A DNA stretch of 64,000 nucleotides from Pseudomonas helvetica (GCF_039908645.1 NZ_CP150917.1:1584501-1648500); one strand, 5' to 3'; shown: positions 43,501 through 50,914, counted from the stretch's first letter. Program-made: numbers and translations. Notes: a model not told the origin generated them from the sequence alone.

Positions 43501-43866
43501 GAGAATCACAAACATGGTACGGATTGAGACTCTTAACCCTATTGCATCTTCAATAAAAGCGGGTTGGGTTCCAGTAAGCTTTTCGTAGATAGAGCGCGCA
43601 CAAATATCATCATTCATATCGGTCACTGATAGCTCATACATCAAGTCTAGATCATTTTTCTTGATTTTTTTAAAGCTTTTCAGGTTTTTTAAAATAAAAA
43701 GAGAGAACCTGGCGCGGCCTTGCCGGTCGGTACTATTCACTGCTTGCTCTATTTTATTTCCATACTCGTTGCGCATTAATTTACATAGTGTGTCAAGGGC
43801 GTTGCAGACGTCATTTTGTATGTTAATACCTGGCGCTAAAATTATTTTTTCGGATGTATTAATCAT
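40519..43866 (-). CDS. gmtZ: Gamma-mobile-trio integrase GmtZ-like
   Basis: The protein has 1115 residues. In the second half it shows tyrosine-recombinase-like boxes: LHGGLRLQNCQWLDI near 630, HTPHSLRATWLTHFR near 778 and VAHKNPYTTDYYTI near 806-819, with the candidate nucleophile tyrosine there. Near 900-940 a cysteine cluster (CICLKNGNCPKKL, then RVCGLCPIAV) may bind zinc. The start ATG overlaps the gmtY stop (ATGA), and its stop overlaps the next start. It probably acts with GmtY in strand exchange. Confidence 0.75.
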   Translation of the reverse strand: MINTSEKIILAPGINIQNDVCNALDTLCKLMRNEYGNKIEQAVNSTDRQGRARFSLFILKNLKSFKKIKKNDLDLMYELSVTDMNDDICARSIYEKLTGTQPAFIEDAIGLRVSIRTMFVILWSKGLVTLPYTFELGGVWAKFPTLEPISKGFVYEYSQGFPETVRVSRVFQYRTNWISPEDVNFSELWDAAPDVCDNRLSDPKYFRYLPWIKNFSAKHPKILAPRDAYYLEKYHQYLQAKSTASISAHDSKMSVDEFKDYFAVPPEDAVAMTPKQRERARRSYKSNWSQEKKAIRQQAKDKAIAEQVAKEELSIEQHSMLIPRPERSSNNFEWLKNNYYTGRHHVDIDKQSRHWLAAANYYLSYLENQSHSTKWRAAKVRAIAFLLDYLFCYLPMWFEANPHTVVRFPERPSDFERVLFWNNTLSQADLDDNIFGLEYSLSGIKLPGTLIQHYDMTYTAKTKAAFVANIHEFFEVIITNKALIKSDDEWVIDKGFENPVSLLLDRSGSGARGSTDKVPLPIDSTVIAKAYLQAVEEVGITLQQQILTGQLNRERLDQVRQAEWINLSELGLNQTIQIKNPDDQDDAITISLNRIINVYSWHSSLYGAATTEVYMPWISVVRMLSIALHGGLRLQNCQWLDINTFDKFLSKPENRVFNSCILYVNTDKDGQDRPVVIPDEVMESLVAERHFQREVFKNPLLPTYYENDPKDPKKYGEIYTLFRSPWNGSGLPFSDSNYSEKWTLLLYGIQDTYNGLVPMERQHMFVTYNKHGQMKSIHTPHSLRATWLTHFRIYGHLDVRVAQQQVAHKNPYTTDYYTIPDITESIKAISESNNLVMRSAWAQMAPAATSIYENSNAITSGWSVDRKKLAHDQNFISVTSAMVEHEKTGMQIIASDKDPDVGFYSNCICLKNGNCPKKLTAFTGRTRVCGLCPIAVFGIDHLPAINCLIRKLAGASEGLVIKLKDLKASKANRHEVEVVHHDLTVTKLELGSYHLISLALKNRIEQDKSDPTLITRMRDLKNYQSHEIDMNNPAQRVIAQLLDSKDHPQFTSPNYPFMIEKIAKNPELLKLALSKGSDRDRYVGQILSIMKTMSLSLADIAERIDSNTLALSDKL

Positions 43867-45245
43867 GCAGCCATTCGCTCAGAAAGGTCATAGGCGAGCT
43901 CAGCGTAAACGGCTGACCTGATTTGGTCGATGTTAGGACTTTTACCCCATAAGGCTTTCATCCGCTCTGCAGCTTCGATTTCAGCGATTGCATTCTCTTC
44001 GCTGAGTCGAGCGTATTTTTCGGTAGACCTAATGTCTTTATGTCCCATTAAAAGTTTTATCTCTGGTAACGTAAGCCCTATCACGCGACGACCAGGTAGA
44101 TACACAAAGTTTCTAGCCCAAACTCCGTAGAAGTGCCTCAAGCTGTGGGAGGTGTAGGGCGCATTAGACGCGGGAGAAATAGTTTCAAGATCGAGCTGAG
44201 CCTTTCTTAAGGCTCTGTTCAACTGTTTGTTTAACGAGTTCATATCTTTTGAAAGCAGAAGCGGTTCGCCATAAGTCTGTTTGCCGTCTGAGACGAACAG
44301 GTAGTCACTGTCGGTAGTGGGGCGTACATCAAAATAGTCGGCAAGGGATTCAAAAAAGATAGTCTTGAAAGGCTCGAACATTACTATGGTCGCAAGTGTT
44401 CTGCCTTTATAAGGGAGCTTTTTCGCTGCTTTTTCAGCGGCCGGGTTGCGATGGAAATTAGGGTCTTCGATCCGAACTGTTCGAGTATAAATATCTATAT
44501 CTGATTTCCGAATTCCCCAAGCTTCGGAATGGCGCACTCCGCCAGCGGCAATCATGGCTGCAATGCATCGGTGCATTGGAGCTTCAATGTTATTCAGGAG
44601 ATCGAGTACTTTTTCAGTGGGGAAATTGCGACTAGCCTGGGATCCCTTAACCTTTCCGCCGGGTATGCCGCCTAGGGCATAGGCATGAACGTCCTTGGGA
44701 GTATTGCCAAATGCGAGGGTGTGGCTGTGAATTTTGTCTATTTCCGACTTGGTGCGACGCCTGTTATCGGTTTGGGGCAGGGACACGACGTTAGCGAGCG
44801 CGTCGCTCTTGGTAAGGATCCGAACCAGTGAAGCCATGTCCTTGAGTTTCATTTGGCTGGTGCGAAGGAAATCGTTGACCCCTGCCAGATATGTCCGTGC
44901 ACTTTTAGGCTTCACTGGTGTCTTTCCCAGCGCTTTAGCAGCCCGGCGAACTACGAAGTCGGTGCTGTTAACACCCTTTGTAAGAAAATCCCAGTAGAGG
45001 TTGATGGTTGTCTGAGCAGCTTCTGTTGGCATGGGTGGGCCACCCATTACGCCAGTTTCATAGCAGTAATCAAAAAAGCCAGCCGTTGCATGACAGTATT
45101 GGGGAGGCAATGATTCGGCGAACGCATGACCCACCTCCTTGGTTTTGTACGTCGCGTACCGGTTGAAGGCATCAATCGGACGACCTGTGGCTAATTCGTA
45201 CAGACGCGGTGTGTTGTCCACCTGGATCAAGTAGACGTGCTTCAC
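43863..45245 (-). CDS. gmtY: Gamma-mobile-trio tyrosine recombinase GmtY-like
   Basis: The protein has 460 residues, starting GTG 45245 after AAGGGGA. All catalytic boxes of tyrosine recombinases are clear: box I AAGGVRHSEAWGIRKSDID (R238), box II TSHSLRHFYGVWARN (H367, R370), then LLMGHKDIRSTEKYARL (H402, Y411). It is the first gene of the five-gene operon and lies next to the island end. It should cut and rejoin DNA at the island borders. The naming follows the trio layout with the two genes after it. Confidence 0.78.
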   Translation of the reverse strand: MKHVYLIQVDNTPRLYELATGRPIDAFNRYATYKTKEVGHAFAESLPPQYCHATAGFFDYCYETGVMGGPPMPTEAAQTTINLYWDFLTKGVNSTDFVVRRAAKALGKTPVKPKSARTYLAGVNDFLRTSQMKLKDMASLVRILTKSDALANVVSLPQTDNRRRTKSEIDKIHSHTLAFGNTPKDVHAYALGGIPGGKVKGSQASRNFPTEKVLDLLNNIEAPMHRCIAAMIAAGGVRHSEAWGIRKSDIDIYTRTVRIEDPNFHRNPAAEKAAKKLPYKGRTLATIVMFEPFKTIFFESLADYFDVRPTTDSDYLFVSDGKQTYGEPLLLSKDMNSLNKQLNRALRKAQLDLETISPASNAPYTSHSLRHFYGVWARNFVYLPGRRVIGLTLPEIKLLMGHKDIRSTEKYARLSEENAIAEIEAAERMKALWGKSPNIDQIRSAVYAELAYDLSERMAA

Positions 45246-45304
45246 TGTGGCTTCCCCTTGGCTTTTTCACGGTGTGCGGGGGGGTGGATGATTGATTTAG
45301 GGGG

Positions 45305-45384
45305 CGGCACGATCGGATGACTTTTGGAAAAAACATTTTGCATATATTGACACGCTATTTTTTAAGTGATATAAATTCGTGCCG
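45305..45384. repeat. Inverted repeat flanking the island-end promoter
   Basis: CGGCACGA at 45305-45312 and its complement TCGTGCCG at 45377-45384 surround the promoter at 45347-45375. The right copy overlaps the predicted transcription start, as expected for an operator. Confidence 0.5.
45347..45375 (+). promoter_or_regulatory. Consensus sigma70 promoter pointing at the island border
   Basis: TTGACA at 45347-45352 and TATAAA at 45370-45375 are spaced by 17 bp, a near-perfect sigma70 promoter. Transcription would start near 45382 and run rightwards through the non-coding stretch, antisense to the tRNAs. No plus-strand gene follows, so the product may be a small RNA. Confidence 0.7.
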
Positions 45385-45580
45385 GATTTTACATGTGGTA
45401 GATTCTTTGTGGCTAATTCCTTTTTGGAATTGATGCGCTAGCGTACCTTGCGTTTATGTTCTATGCAGGTTTTCGACATTCGCTGCCCTTGGGATAGCGC
45501 TTCATGCACATGCGAGTCAGCAATCGTTTTTTGTCCTGCGCGTCCCTAATCAAATATACCTTGGGGTCGATAACTCCCCT

Positions 45581-45604
45581 CGTGCGTGCGTGCGTGCGTG
45601 CGTG
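45581..45604. repeat. (CGTG)6 tandem repeat
   Basis: Six perfect copies of CGTG follow AACTCCCCT; such a repeat may vary in number between strains. It lies in the non-coding island end. Confidence 0.8.
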
Positions 45605-45755
45605 CTAGCGAGCGGGCTCAGCGACTACGGGTAGTTTTTTGATTAGGGGGAGCAGCGAAGGCTTTCTGCGGGGCTGTGCAACCAGTCCACCCCAACGCTA
45701 AGTGCACAGTTGAACCAATTCTGCTCTCAGTCCCTACTTACAGGTGCCTACTCAT

Positions 45756-45775
45756 CTGACCTGACCTGACCTGAC
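45756..45775. repeat. (CTGAC)4 tandem repeat
   Basis: Four perfect copies of CTGAC occur, with a partial fifth (CTGG). It is close to the island border. Confidence 0.8.
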
Positions 45776-45929
45776 CTGGCGTGCAGGTTTGGTGAGTAAT
45801 GTCTGGGGTGCGCAGTACTAGCTCGTTTTGCTCCCTCAGTAGAGGCTTCCTTTATTCACAACGCAATGTGATCTGTGATGATCACTCAATGGTGGGTCAG
45901 TGGTGTTTAGGAAGTGGGCGAGCAGAGCA

Positions 45930-46000
45930 GGGGGGGGCAGAAGAATGGACTGACAGGAGAGGCCAAGAGGCCTTATTTACGGGGGGGAGGGAGGGGGAAG
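45930..46000 (+). repeat. G-runs with G-quadruplex potential
   Basis: A run of eight G at 45930-45937 and a cluster at 45981-45997 (GGGGGGGAGGGAGGGGG) fit the four-tract rule for a G-quadruplex on the plus strand. It sits just beyond the tRNA-Gly 3' end, at the island border. Confidence 0.5.
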
Positions 46001-46001
46001 G

Positions 46002-46075
46002 TGGAGCGGGTAGAGGGAATCGAACCCTCAACTAAAGCTTGGGAAGCTTTCGTTTTGCCACTAAACTATACCCGC
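46002..46075 (-). tRNA. tRNA-Gly(CCC), intact, island-borne
   Basis: Cloverleaf parts all pair: acceptor GCGGGTA/TACCCGC, D-arm GTTT/AAAC, anticodon stem AAAGC/GCTTT with loop TTCCCAA (anticodon CCC), T-arm GAGGG/CCCTC with loop TTCGATT. CCA is encoded. It lies 42 bp inside the broken native copy, and its sequence differs throughout from that copy, so it was probably brought in with the island. Confidence 0.9.
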
Positions 46076-46117
46076 TTTACGCGTGTTTCTTTGCTCACAA
46101 AACGGGTTGTCCAATAA

Positions 46118-46171
46118 GAACCCTCGTTATCAGCTTGGGAAGCTGGAGTAATGCCATTATACGACACCCGC
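46118..46171 (-). pseudogene. Truncated native tRNA-Gly(CCC)
   Basis: It has an acceptor 5' strand GCGGGTG, a D-arm, an anticodon loop TTCCCAA with anticodon CCC and the start of the T-arm (GAGGGTTC). After that the sequence changes to TTATTGG, so the T-arm 3' half and the acceptor 3' strand are missing. The outer anticodon-stem pair is a C-A mismatch. This is the expected result of insertion in the T-loop followed by decay. Confidence 0.75.
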
Positions 46172-46347
46172 TCAGAGCGGCTGACTTTGTACCAGATGTG
46201 GCCGGGGATTTGAAGTTTTTCTTTAGCGGATCTGTGTTTACGTGGTTTTTTGCAGATTCGGGCGGGTAGGCGCATGCCTCGTCGGCAGCTGGGCTCAGCG
46301 CTAGCGATGGCGGTGGTACGCAGGGTTTGAAAGCGTGTTGCGGTCTG

Positions 46348-46375
46348 TCGCGGGCAAGCCTCGTTCCTACAGGTA
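46348..46375. repeat. Single REP-like sequence
   Basis: CGCGGGCAAGCCTCGTTCCT resembles the Pseudomonas REP core (GCGGGCAAGCCTCG). It marks the return to core chromosome just right of the island. Confidence 0.5.
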
Positions 46376-46419
46376 ATGCGTGTAGTCAGGAAGACGAGGT
46401 TGCTCGCGAGGACGCTGTT

Positions 46420-47304
46420 TCAAATGGCCAATGCATGGTGGTCCTGGGTGAAGTGGGAACGCGTTCGGCCTTCATGATGAGCCGGTTTCAGGAACCCCAG
46501 CAATGCGTGGCGGCTGTCTCGGCAGGCGGCTTTGTGCTCCATGTCGAGAAAGTGCCCGGTGGCCCGGATGGTGCTGAACGTGCTGTGTTGCACATGGCTG
46601 GCGAACAGGTGGGCATCGCTGGCGGCGGTGTACTCGTCCCATTCACCGTTCATGAACAGCACCGGCACGTCGATGTGCTTGGCCGCCTTGAGGTAGCACA
46701 TACGATCGCTGTTGAGTACCTGGCTGATGTGGAAGTGCATTTGCCCGTATTCGTGTTCGGCCAAGGTGCTGACGTGACGATAGTTGAAGCGTTTGAACAG
46801 CGATGGCAGGTGCTTGCCGATGGTGTTGTTGACCAGGTGGCCGACACGGTCACGGTCGAGCTTGCCGAGGTAGTCGACACCGCGCTCCAGGTAATCGCGC
46901 ATGTGCTCGTTGACCACTGGCGAGAACGAGCTGATCACGGCCTTTTCGATCCGGCGCGGGCGCTGCGCCAGAGCGATCATGGTGGCTGCGCCACCCCACG
47001 AGAATGACATCACGTGTTCCGCGGCAAAATGATCGATCAGCTCAAGGAGGATCTGTCCTTCGACTTCCTTGGTGAGCATTTTCTCGTGCCGATTGTGGGC
47101 TTTGGACTTGCCCGCGTAGGGCTGGTCGTACAGCACCACGTTGAATTGCGGGTGCAGGTTTTTCACGGTTTGTGCAAACGATGCAGTGGTGGCCATCGAG
47201 CCGTTGACCAGAATAATGGTCTTCTCTGCGGCGTCTGCGCGATAGAACTCCGTGTAAACCCGGTACTGACCTTGTATATCCAGCACAGCGATTTCTGGCC
47301 TCAT
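46420..47304 (-). CDS. phaG: (R)-3-hydroxydecanoyl-ACP:CoA transacylase PhaG
   Basis: The protein has 294 residues from ATG 47304, with CAGGAG ten bases upstream. It starts MRPEIAVLDIQGQYRVYTEF, which matches PhaG as I remember it, and has MSFSWGGAATMIALA (alpha/beta-hydrolase nucleophile elbow), YDQPYAGKSKAHNR and TGHFLDMEHKAACRD. It links fatty-acid synthesis to polyhydroxyalkanoate by making 3-hydroxyacyl precursors (RhlA is a relative). It is a single gene in the core chromosome, the first gene right of the island. Confidence 0.85.
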   Translation of the reverse strand: MRPEIAVLDIQGQYRVYTEFYRADAAEKTIILVNGSMATTASFAQTVKNLHPQFNVVLYDQPYAGKSKAHNRHEKMLTKEVEGQILLELIDHFAAEHVMSFSWGGAATMIALAQRPRRIEKAVISSFSPVVNEHMRDYLERGVDYLGKLDRDRVGHLVNNTIGKHLPSLFKRFNYRHVSTLAEHEYGQMHFHISQVLNSDRMCYLKAAKHIDVPVLFMNGEWDEYTAASDAHLFASHVQHSTFSTIRATGHFLDMEHKAACRDSRHALLGFLKPAHHEGRTRSHFTQDHHALAI

Positions 47305-47616
47305 GTCGTAAGACTCCTGGCAAGCGGGTATGCGCGCAATGAGATTGCACGAGCTTTGTGACAGGTAGGCATACGCCTGGAATTTTTGAGCCCATGTCGA
47401 TCCGGTGGAGGCTGGTCGACGGGTATTGTTATTGGCGGGCAGTCTGTCGGGAGAGGTGGAATCTGCGAGGCGCTCTGCCGACAAAAAGTTTCTTAGAAGT
47501 ATGTTATGACTTGCCGGTCACATTTCGGCCGACGTCCTGATTCAAGCAGGGGAGTGGTCATCGCGCAAGTGCAGTTTGTAAATTGTTCGACAACTTCTGC
47601 TCAGCGGTCGCTTGCT
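47305..47616. other. Intergenic region upstream of phaG
   Basis: No gene is seen. It should hold the phaG promoter and the terminator of rsuA, but no strong consensus signal stands out. Confidence 0.3.
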
Positions 47617-48309
47617 TCAGATCAGCTGGGTCTCTGTGGCGCTCAGCGGACGGTACTCACCCGGCCTCAATGTGTCATCGAGTACCAGCGGCCCCATGCG
47701 TTCGCGGTGCAGGCGCAAGACCTTGTTATCGAAGTGGCCAAACATCCGCTTCACCTGGTGATAACGGCCTTCGACGATACTCAATCGCGCAGATTTTTCG
47801 CCCAGCACTACCAGGTCCGCAGGCTGGGTGGTGAGGTCTTCAAAGGCGAAGTACAGGCCCTGGGCGAAGGTCTGTGCGTACTCTGGCGTTATCGGCTGTT
47901 CGGTTTCGACGTAGTAGACCTTCGGCAGTTTGGTCTGCGGTTGGGTCAGGCGCCGCGACCAGGAACCGTCGTTGGTGATCAGCATCAGCCCGGTGGTGTT
48001 GAAGTCCAGACGCCCGGCGATGTGCAGGTCATCCTTGTCAGGTTCAAGAATCAGGTCGAGGACAGTCGGGTGTTGCGGGTCGCGAGTGGCGCTGACACAA
48101 CCTGGCGGTTTGTGCAGCATGAAGTAGCGCGGTGGTTTGCCGGCTTGCAGCACTTCGTCGTCGCACTCGACACGGCTGAACTCGCGGACTTCCCAATGTG
48201 GATCGCTGACGATCTGCCCGTCGACCCTGATCCGCTGTTCGACCAACAGCAAGCGCACCTGTTTGCGGTTGAAGCGGGGCAGGTTGCTGAGGAAGCGGTC
48301 AACGCGCAT
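47617..48309 (-). CDS. rsuA: 16S rRNA pseudouridine(516) synthase RsuA
   Basis: The protein has 230 residues. An S4 RNA-binding domain is at the N-terminus (MRVDRFLSNLPRFNRKQVRL). The catalytic loop is HIAGRLDFNTTGLMLITNDG, with the essential aspartate. Further conserved parts are KVYYVETEQP and EGRYHQVKRMFGHFDNKV. It converts one uridine in 16S rRNA to pseudouridine. It is a separate gene with no clear operon partner. Confidence 0.88.
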   Translation of the reverse strand: MRVDRFLSNLPRFNRKQVRLLLVEQRIRVDGQIVSDPHWEVREFSRVECDDEVLQAGKPPRYFMLHKPPGCVSATRDPQHPTVLDLILEPDKDDLHIAGRLDFNTTGLMLITNDGSWSRRLTQPQTKLPKVYYVETEQPITPEYAQTFAQGLYFAFEDLTTQPADLVVLGEKSARLSIVEGRYHQVKRMFGHFDNKVLRLHRERMGPLVLDDTLRPGEYRPLSATETQLI

Positions 48310-48346
48310 GACGGTCGGCAGATCGGAAAAGGGCGCGCATCTTACC

Positions 48347-48553
48347 CTATAGGGCTGCTCGCAGCTGCGACTCGACTTGAGCGCAGCTCGGGCACAGGCA
48401 TGACTGGTCGCGCAGTTCGGCGGGCAACGCCAGCAGCACTGCCGGGTCGATAGCCACGGTGTAGCACCAGCAAGCCTGGTCGGCGGTTCGCGGATCGGCC
48501 AGGCTGCAATCGTTGCTGGCGCCGCAGGCCGGGCAGAGGTCTGGTTTATTCAT
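48347..48553 (-). CDS. Cysteine-rich CWC-family protein
   Basis: The protein has 68 residues from ATG 48553 (MNKPDLCPACGASNDCSLAD). Several cysteines form CPACG, ACWCY and CLCPSC, with the CWC motif in the middle. These small zinc-binding proteins are common in Pseudomonas and their function is not known. The start upstream at 48607 is less likely because it lacks a ribosome site. Confidence 0.75.
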   Translation of the reverse strand: MNKPDLCPACGASNDCSLADPRTADQACWCYTVAIDPAVLLALPAELRDQSCLCPSCAQVESQLRAAL

Positions 48554-48792
48554 CACTGGAGTGGGGCACTTCTGCGCAGGTTCGGTCAGGGTCGATAGGC
48601 TTGGCACGGTACATCGCCTGATCGTTGCGTGACAACAGGCTGTGCAAGTTGGGCGGGCCGCTGATCTGAAGTTCTGTGAAAGGAGGCACTTGGCGGTTGT
48701 GACAGAGTCTTAATCAATGTCAGCCGTTCAGTGTTCCGACTGGCAGCAATCCGCGTTTTCGGAATGTGCTGCCTGCGGTCCAGGAGGCCGCC

Positions 48793-49065
48793 ATGTACCG
48801 TCGAATCTTGCTCAGTGGGTTGTTTGGCTTGAGTCTTTCCGCCTGTTTTTACTACGCAGAACCCGGCTATTACGGTCCAGAGGTGTACACCGCGCCGGCA
48901 CCTTATTACTACGGCGGTTATTACTACGGCGGTTATTACTACAGGCCCTATTACTATGGTGGTTACTACTATGGCCCTCGCTATTACGGCGGTTATCGCC
49001 ATTATTACCATGGTGACCATGACCATGACCGCGGGCGCGGGAGGGATCGCCACGAGCACGATTGA
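48793..49065 (+). CDS. Tyr/Gly-rich lipoprotein-like protein (paralogue 1)
   Basis: The protein has 90 residues from ATG 48793, eight bases after GGAGG. A lipoprotein signal (MYRRILLSGLFGLSLSAC, lipobox LSAC) precedes a region of repeated YYYGGYYYG-type units and a histidine/aspartate-rich tail. It is probably an outer-envelope lipoprotein. It is a tandem paralogue of the next gene: the 23 bases around both start codons are nearly identical. Followed by a terminator. Confidence 0.75.
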   Translation: MYRRILLSGLFGLSLSACFYYAEPGYYGPEVYTAPAPYYYGGYYYGGYYYRPYYYGGYYYGPRYYGGYRHYYHGDHDHDRGRGRDRHEHD

Positions 49066-49113
49066 CGCCAGGTAAGGCGAGCGGGCTCAATTGTTTTTCA
49101 ATCCTTTCATTTC

Positions 49114-49147
49114 ACGGCGCTTTGCGGGTAAAGGAAGCGCCGTTTTT
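49114..49147 (+). terminator. Rho-independent terminator after paralogue 1
   Basis: A nine-base stem (ACGGCGCTT at 49114-49122, AAGCGCCGT at 49135-49143) is followed by a run of T. Confidence 0.8.
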
Positions 49148-49313
49148 CATGCCGGCTTCCAGCGGTCGAGAAGCGTTATTGGCTACGTGTTTAAATTTGT
49201 TTCTAAATCGCACCAGATTCCGATTTTGCTGTCAGATATTTCGTCAGTCAGATGAATTGGCTGCCGCTGACCAGCGTCGCTGGTATGGCTCATTCGCGGT
49301 CCAGGAGGCCGCC

Positions 49314-49748
49314 ATGTATCGTCGACTTCTTCTCATTGCTTCATTGGGTTTGACGCTTTCTGCTTGTGTTCCCTATTACGACGAAGGTCCCGGTAATTAC
49401 GGCCCTCAGGTCTATACCTCGCCGGCGCCGACCTATTACTACGGAGGTGGATCCTATTACTCCGCACCGCCTGCGCGTTACTACGAGCCAGCTCCGCGTT
49501 ACTACTCGCCGCCGCGCTACTACCAGCCAGCGCCGCGTTATTACCAGGCAGCACCGCGAGTCGAGTACCGCGTTTACCAGAACCGTGGCTGGGATGACCG
49601 CGACCGCCATGGCTGGGGTCATCGCGAAGAGGGTGGCCATGGTCGCCGGGAATGGGATGATCGGGGGCATCGTGACGGGCGTGATCACGACAGACAGGGT
49701 GACCGTGATGGTCGCGATGGCCGCCGCAATTGGGACGGCCACCGTTAA
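49314..49748 (+). CDS. Tyr/Pro-rich lipoprotein-like protein (paralogue 2)
   Basis: The protein has 144 residues from ATG 49314, with GGAGG upstream as in paralogue 1. Signal peptide MYRRLLLIASLGLTLSAC (lipobox LSAC), then a domain of PRYYxPxPRYY-type repeats and a tail of Asp/Arg/His/Gly (HGRREWDDRGHRDGRDHDR). It is longer than its paralogue because of the extra repeats and tail. The pair probably arose by tandem duplication. Envelope role inferred. Confidence 0.75.
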   Translation: MYRRLLLIASLGLTLSACVPYYDEGPGNYGPQVYTSPAPTYYYGGGSYYSAPPARYYEPAPRYYSPPRYYQPAPRYYQAAPRVEYRVYQNRGWDDRDRHGWGHREEGGHGRREWDDRGHRDGRDHDRQGDRDGRDGRRNWDGHR

Positions 49749-49762
49749 GCCTTGCAACGATC

Positions 49763-49790
49763 AAGCGGCGCATTCAGCGCCGCTTTTTTT
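49763..49790 (+). terminator. Rho-independent terminator after paralogue 2
   Basis: An eight-base stem (AAGCGGCG at 49763-49770, CGCCGCTT at 49778-49785) with a seven-base loop is followed by T7. Confidence 0.85.
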
Positions 49791-49801
49791 ATGCCCGGAT
49801 T

Positions 49802-50914
49802 TCAATAACCCGACAAATCTGCCAGCGGATGCCGACCTTCCCAGACCTTATGGAAATGCGCCTGGACTACCGCTTCAGGTATCGCGTTGATGTCCGGCCA
49901 ATGCCAGTGCGGCTTCTGGTCCTTGTCGATCAAGCGCGCACGAACACCTTCGCTGAATTCCGGGTGCCGGCAGCAGTTCAGGCTCATGGTGTATTCCATC
50001 TGGAATACCTCGGCCAATGACAGGTGCCGAGCACGCTGGATTTGCTCCCAGACCAGATGAGCCGTCAGTGGGCAGCCCTCGTGCAGGTTTTTTGCCGCGC
50101 GGGCCAGCAGCAAGTCGCGGTGATCACGCAACAGACTGATGGCGCGCCAGGCACAGCGTACATCGCTGACATCCAGCAACTCATCAATCTGCTGGCGTCG
50201 TGGCAACCATTGCGCCTCGGGCATTTGTCCGACGGCTTCCTGTTGCAAGGCCTTGAGCAGGCTGTTGAGCTGCATTGGCGTTTGTTCCTGCCAATTCAAT
50301 TGCAGCAGACCTTCGATAAGCTCCTCCTGCTGTTCATCCCGCAAGAAGCGGTCAGCCAGGTCCAGGTCAATGGCGTCGCGTGCGTTCATCTGCGCGCCGG
50401 TCAAACCAAGAAACAGGCCGAGCTTGCCGGGTAATCGTGACAAAAACCAACTGGCGCCAACATCCGGGTACAGGCCGATACTGATTTCGGGCATGGCCAG
50501 GCGGCTGCTCGGGGTGACGATGCGAATGCTCGCGCCTTGCAGCAACCCCAGGCCGCCACCGAGAACGTAACCATGGCCCCAGCAGATCAGCGGTTTAGGG
50601 TAGGTGTGCAAGCGAAAATCAAGGCGATATTCCGCCGAGAAAAATTGTGCGGCCAAGGGCGGAACCTCACCGGGATGGGCTCTACAGGCCTCTACCAGGT
50701 TGCGCACTTCACCGCCGGCGCAAAACGCCTTGGCGCCGTTACCGCGTAACAGCACGCAGACAATCTGCGGCTCTTTGGCCCAGGCCTCCAGTTGATCGTT
50801 CAAGGCTCTGATCATCGGCAGCGAGAGGGCGTTCAGGGATTTTTCGGCATCCAGGCTGGCGATGCCGATGCGTGCGCCGTCCGTGCCGGTGAGTTCTTCG
50901 AAGTGCAGATTCAT
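49802..50914 (-). CDS. Enoyl-CoA hydratase/isomerase family, 3-hydroxyisobutyryl-CoA hydrolase-like
   Basis: The protein has 370 residues, the length of HIBYL-CoA hydrolases. The crotonase oxyanion loops are present: GNGAKAFCAGGEVRNL and GHGYVLGGGLGLLQGAS. The catalytic glutamate region is AMPEISIGLYPDVGASWFL. It should hydrolyse or isomerise a short acyl-CoA, most likely 3-hydroxyisobutyryl-CoA in valine degradation. No other valine genes are adjacent. It diverges from ung. Confidence 0.82.
   Translation of the reverse strand: MNLHFEELTGTDGARIGIASLDAEKSLNALSLPMIRALNDQLEAWAKEPQIVCVLLRGNGAKAFCAGGEVRNLVEACRAHPGEVPPLAAQFFSAEYRLDFRLHTYPKPLICWGHGYVLGGGLGLLQGASIRIVTPSSRLAMPEISIGLYPDVGASWFLSRLPGKLGLFLGLTGAQMNARDAIDLDLADRFLRDEQQEELIEGLLQLNWQEQTPMQLNSLLKALQQEAVGQMPEAQWLPRRQQIDELLDVSDVRCAWRAISLLRDHRDLLLARAAKNLHEGCPLTAHLVWEQIQRARHLSLAEVFQMEYTMSLNCCRHPEFSEGVRARLIDKDQKPHWHWPDINAIPEAVVQAHFHKVWEGRHPLADLSGY

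Larger units (their letters stand above)
45246..46001. other. Non-coding island end
   Basis: No gene is seen on either strand. It holds a consensus plus-strand promoter, a flanking inverted repeat, two simple tandem repeats and G-runs, described separately. It separates gmtY from the tRNA genes and probably contains the recombination site. Confidence 0.6.

Noticed and set aside
45581..45604. Possible CRISPR array
   Set aside because: The repeats are 4-bp microsatellite units with no spacers; no cas genes are present.
46327..47007. Long plus-strand frame opposite phaG
   Set aside because: It is antisense to a clearly recognised gene; high-GC DNA produces such long shadow frames.
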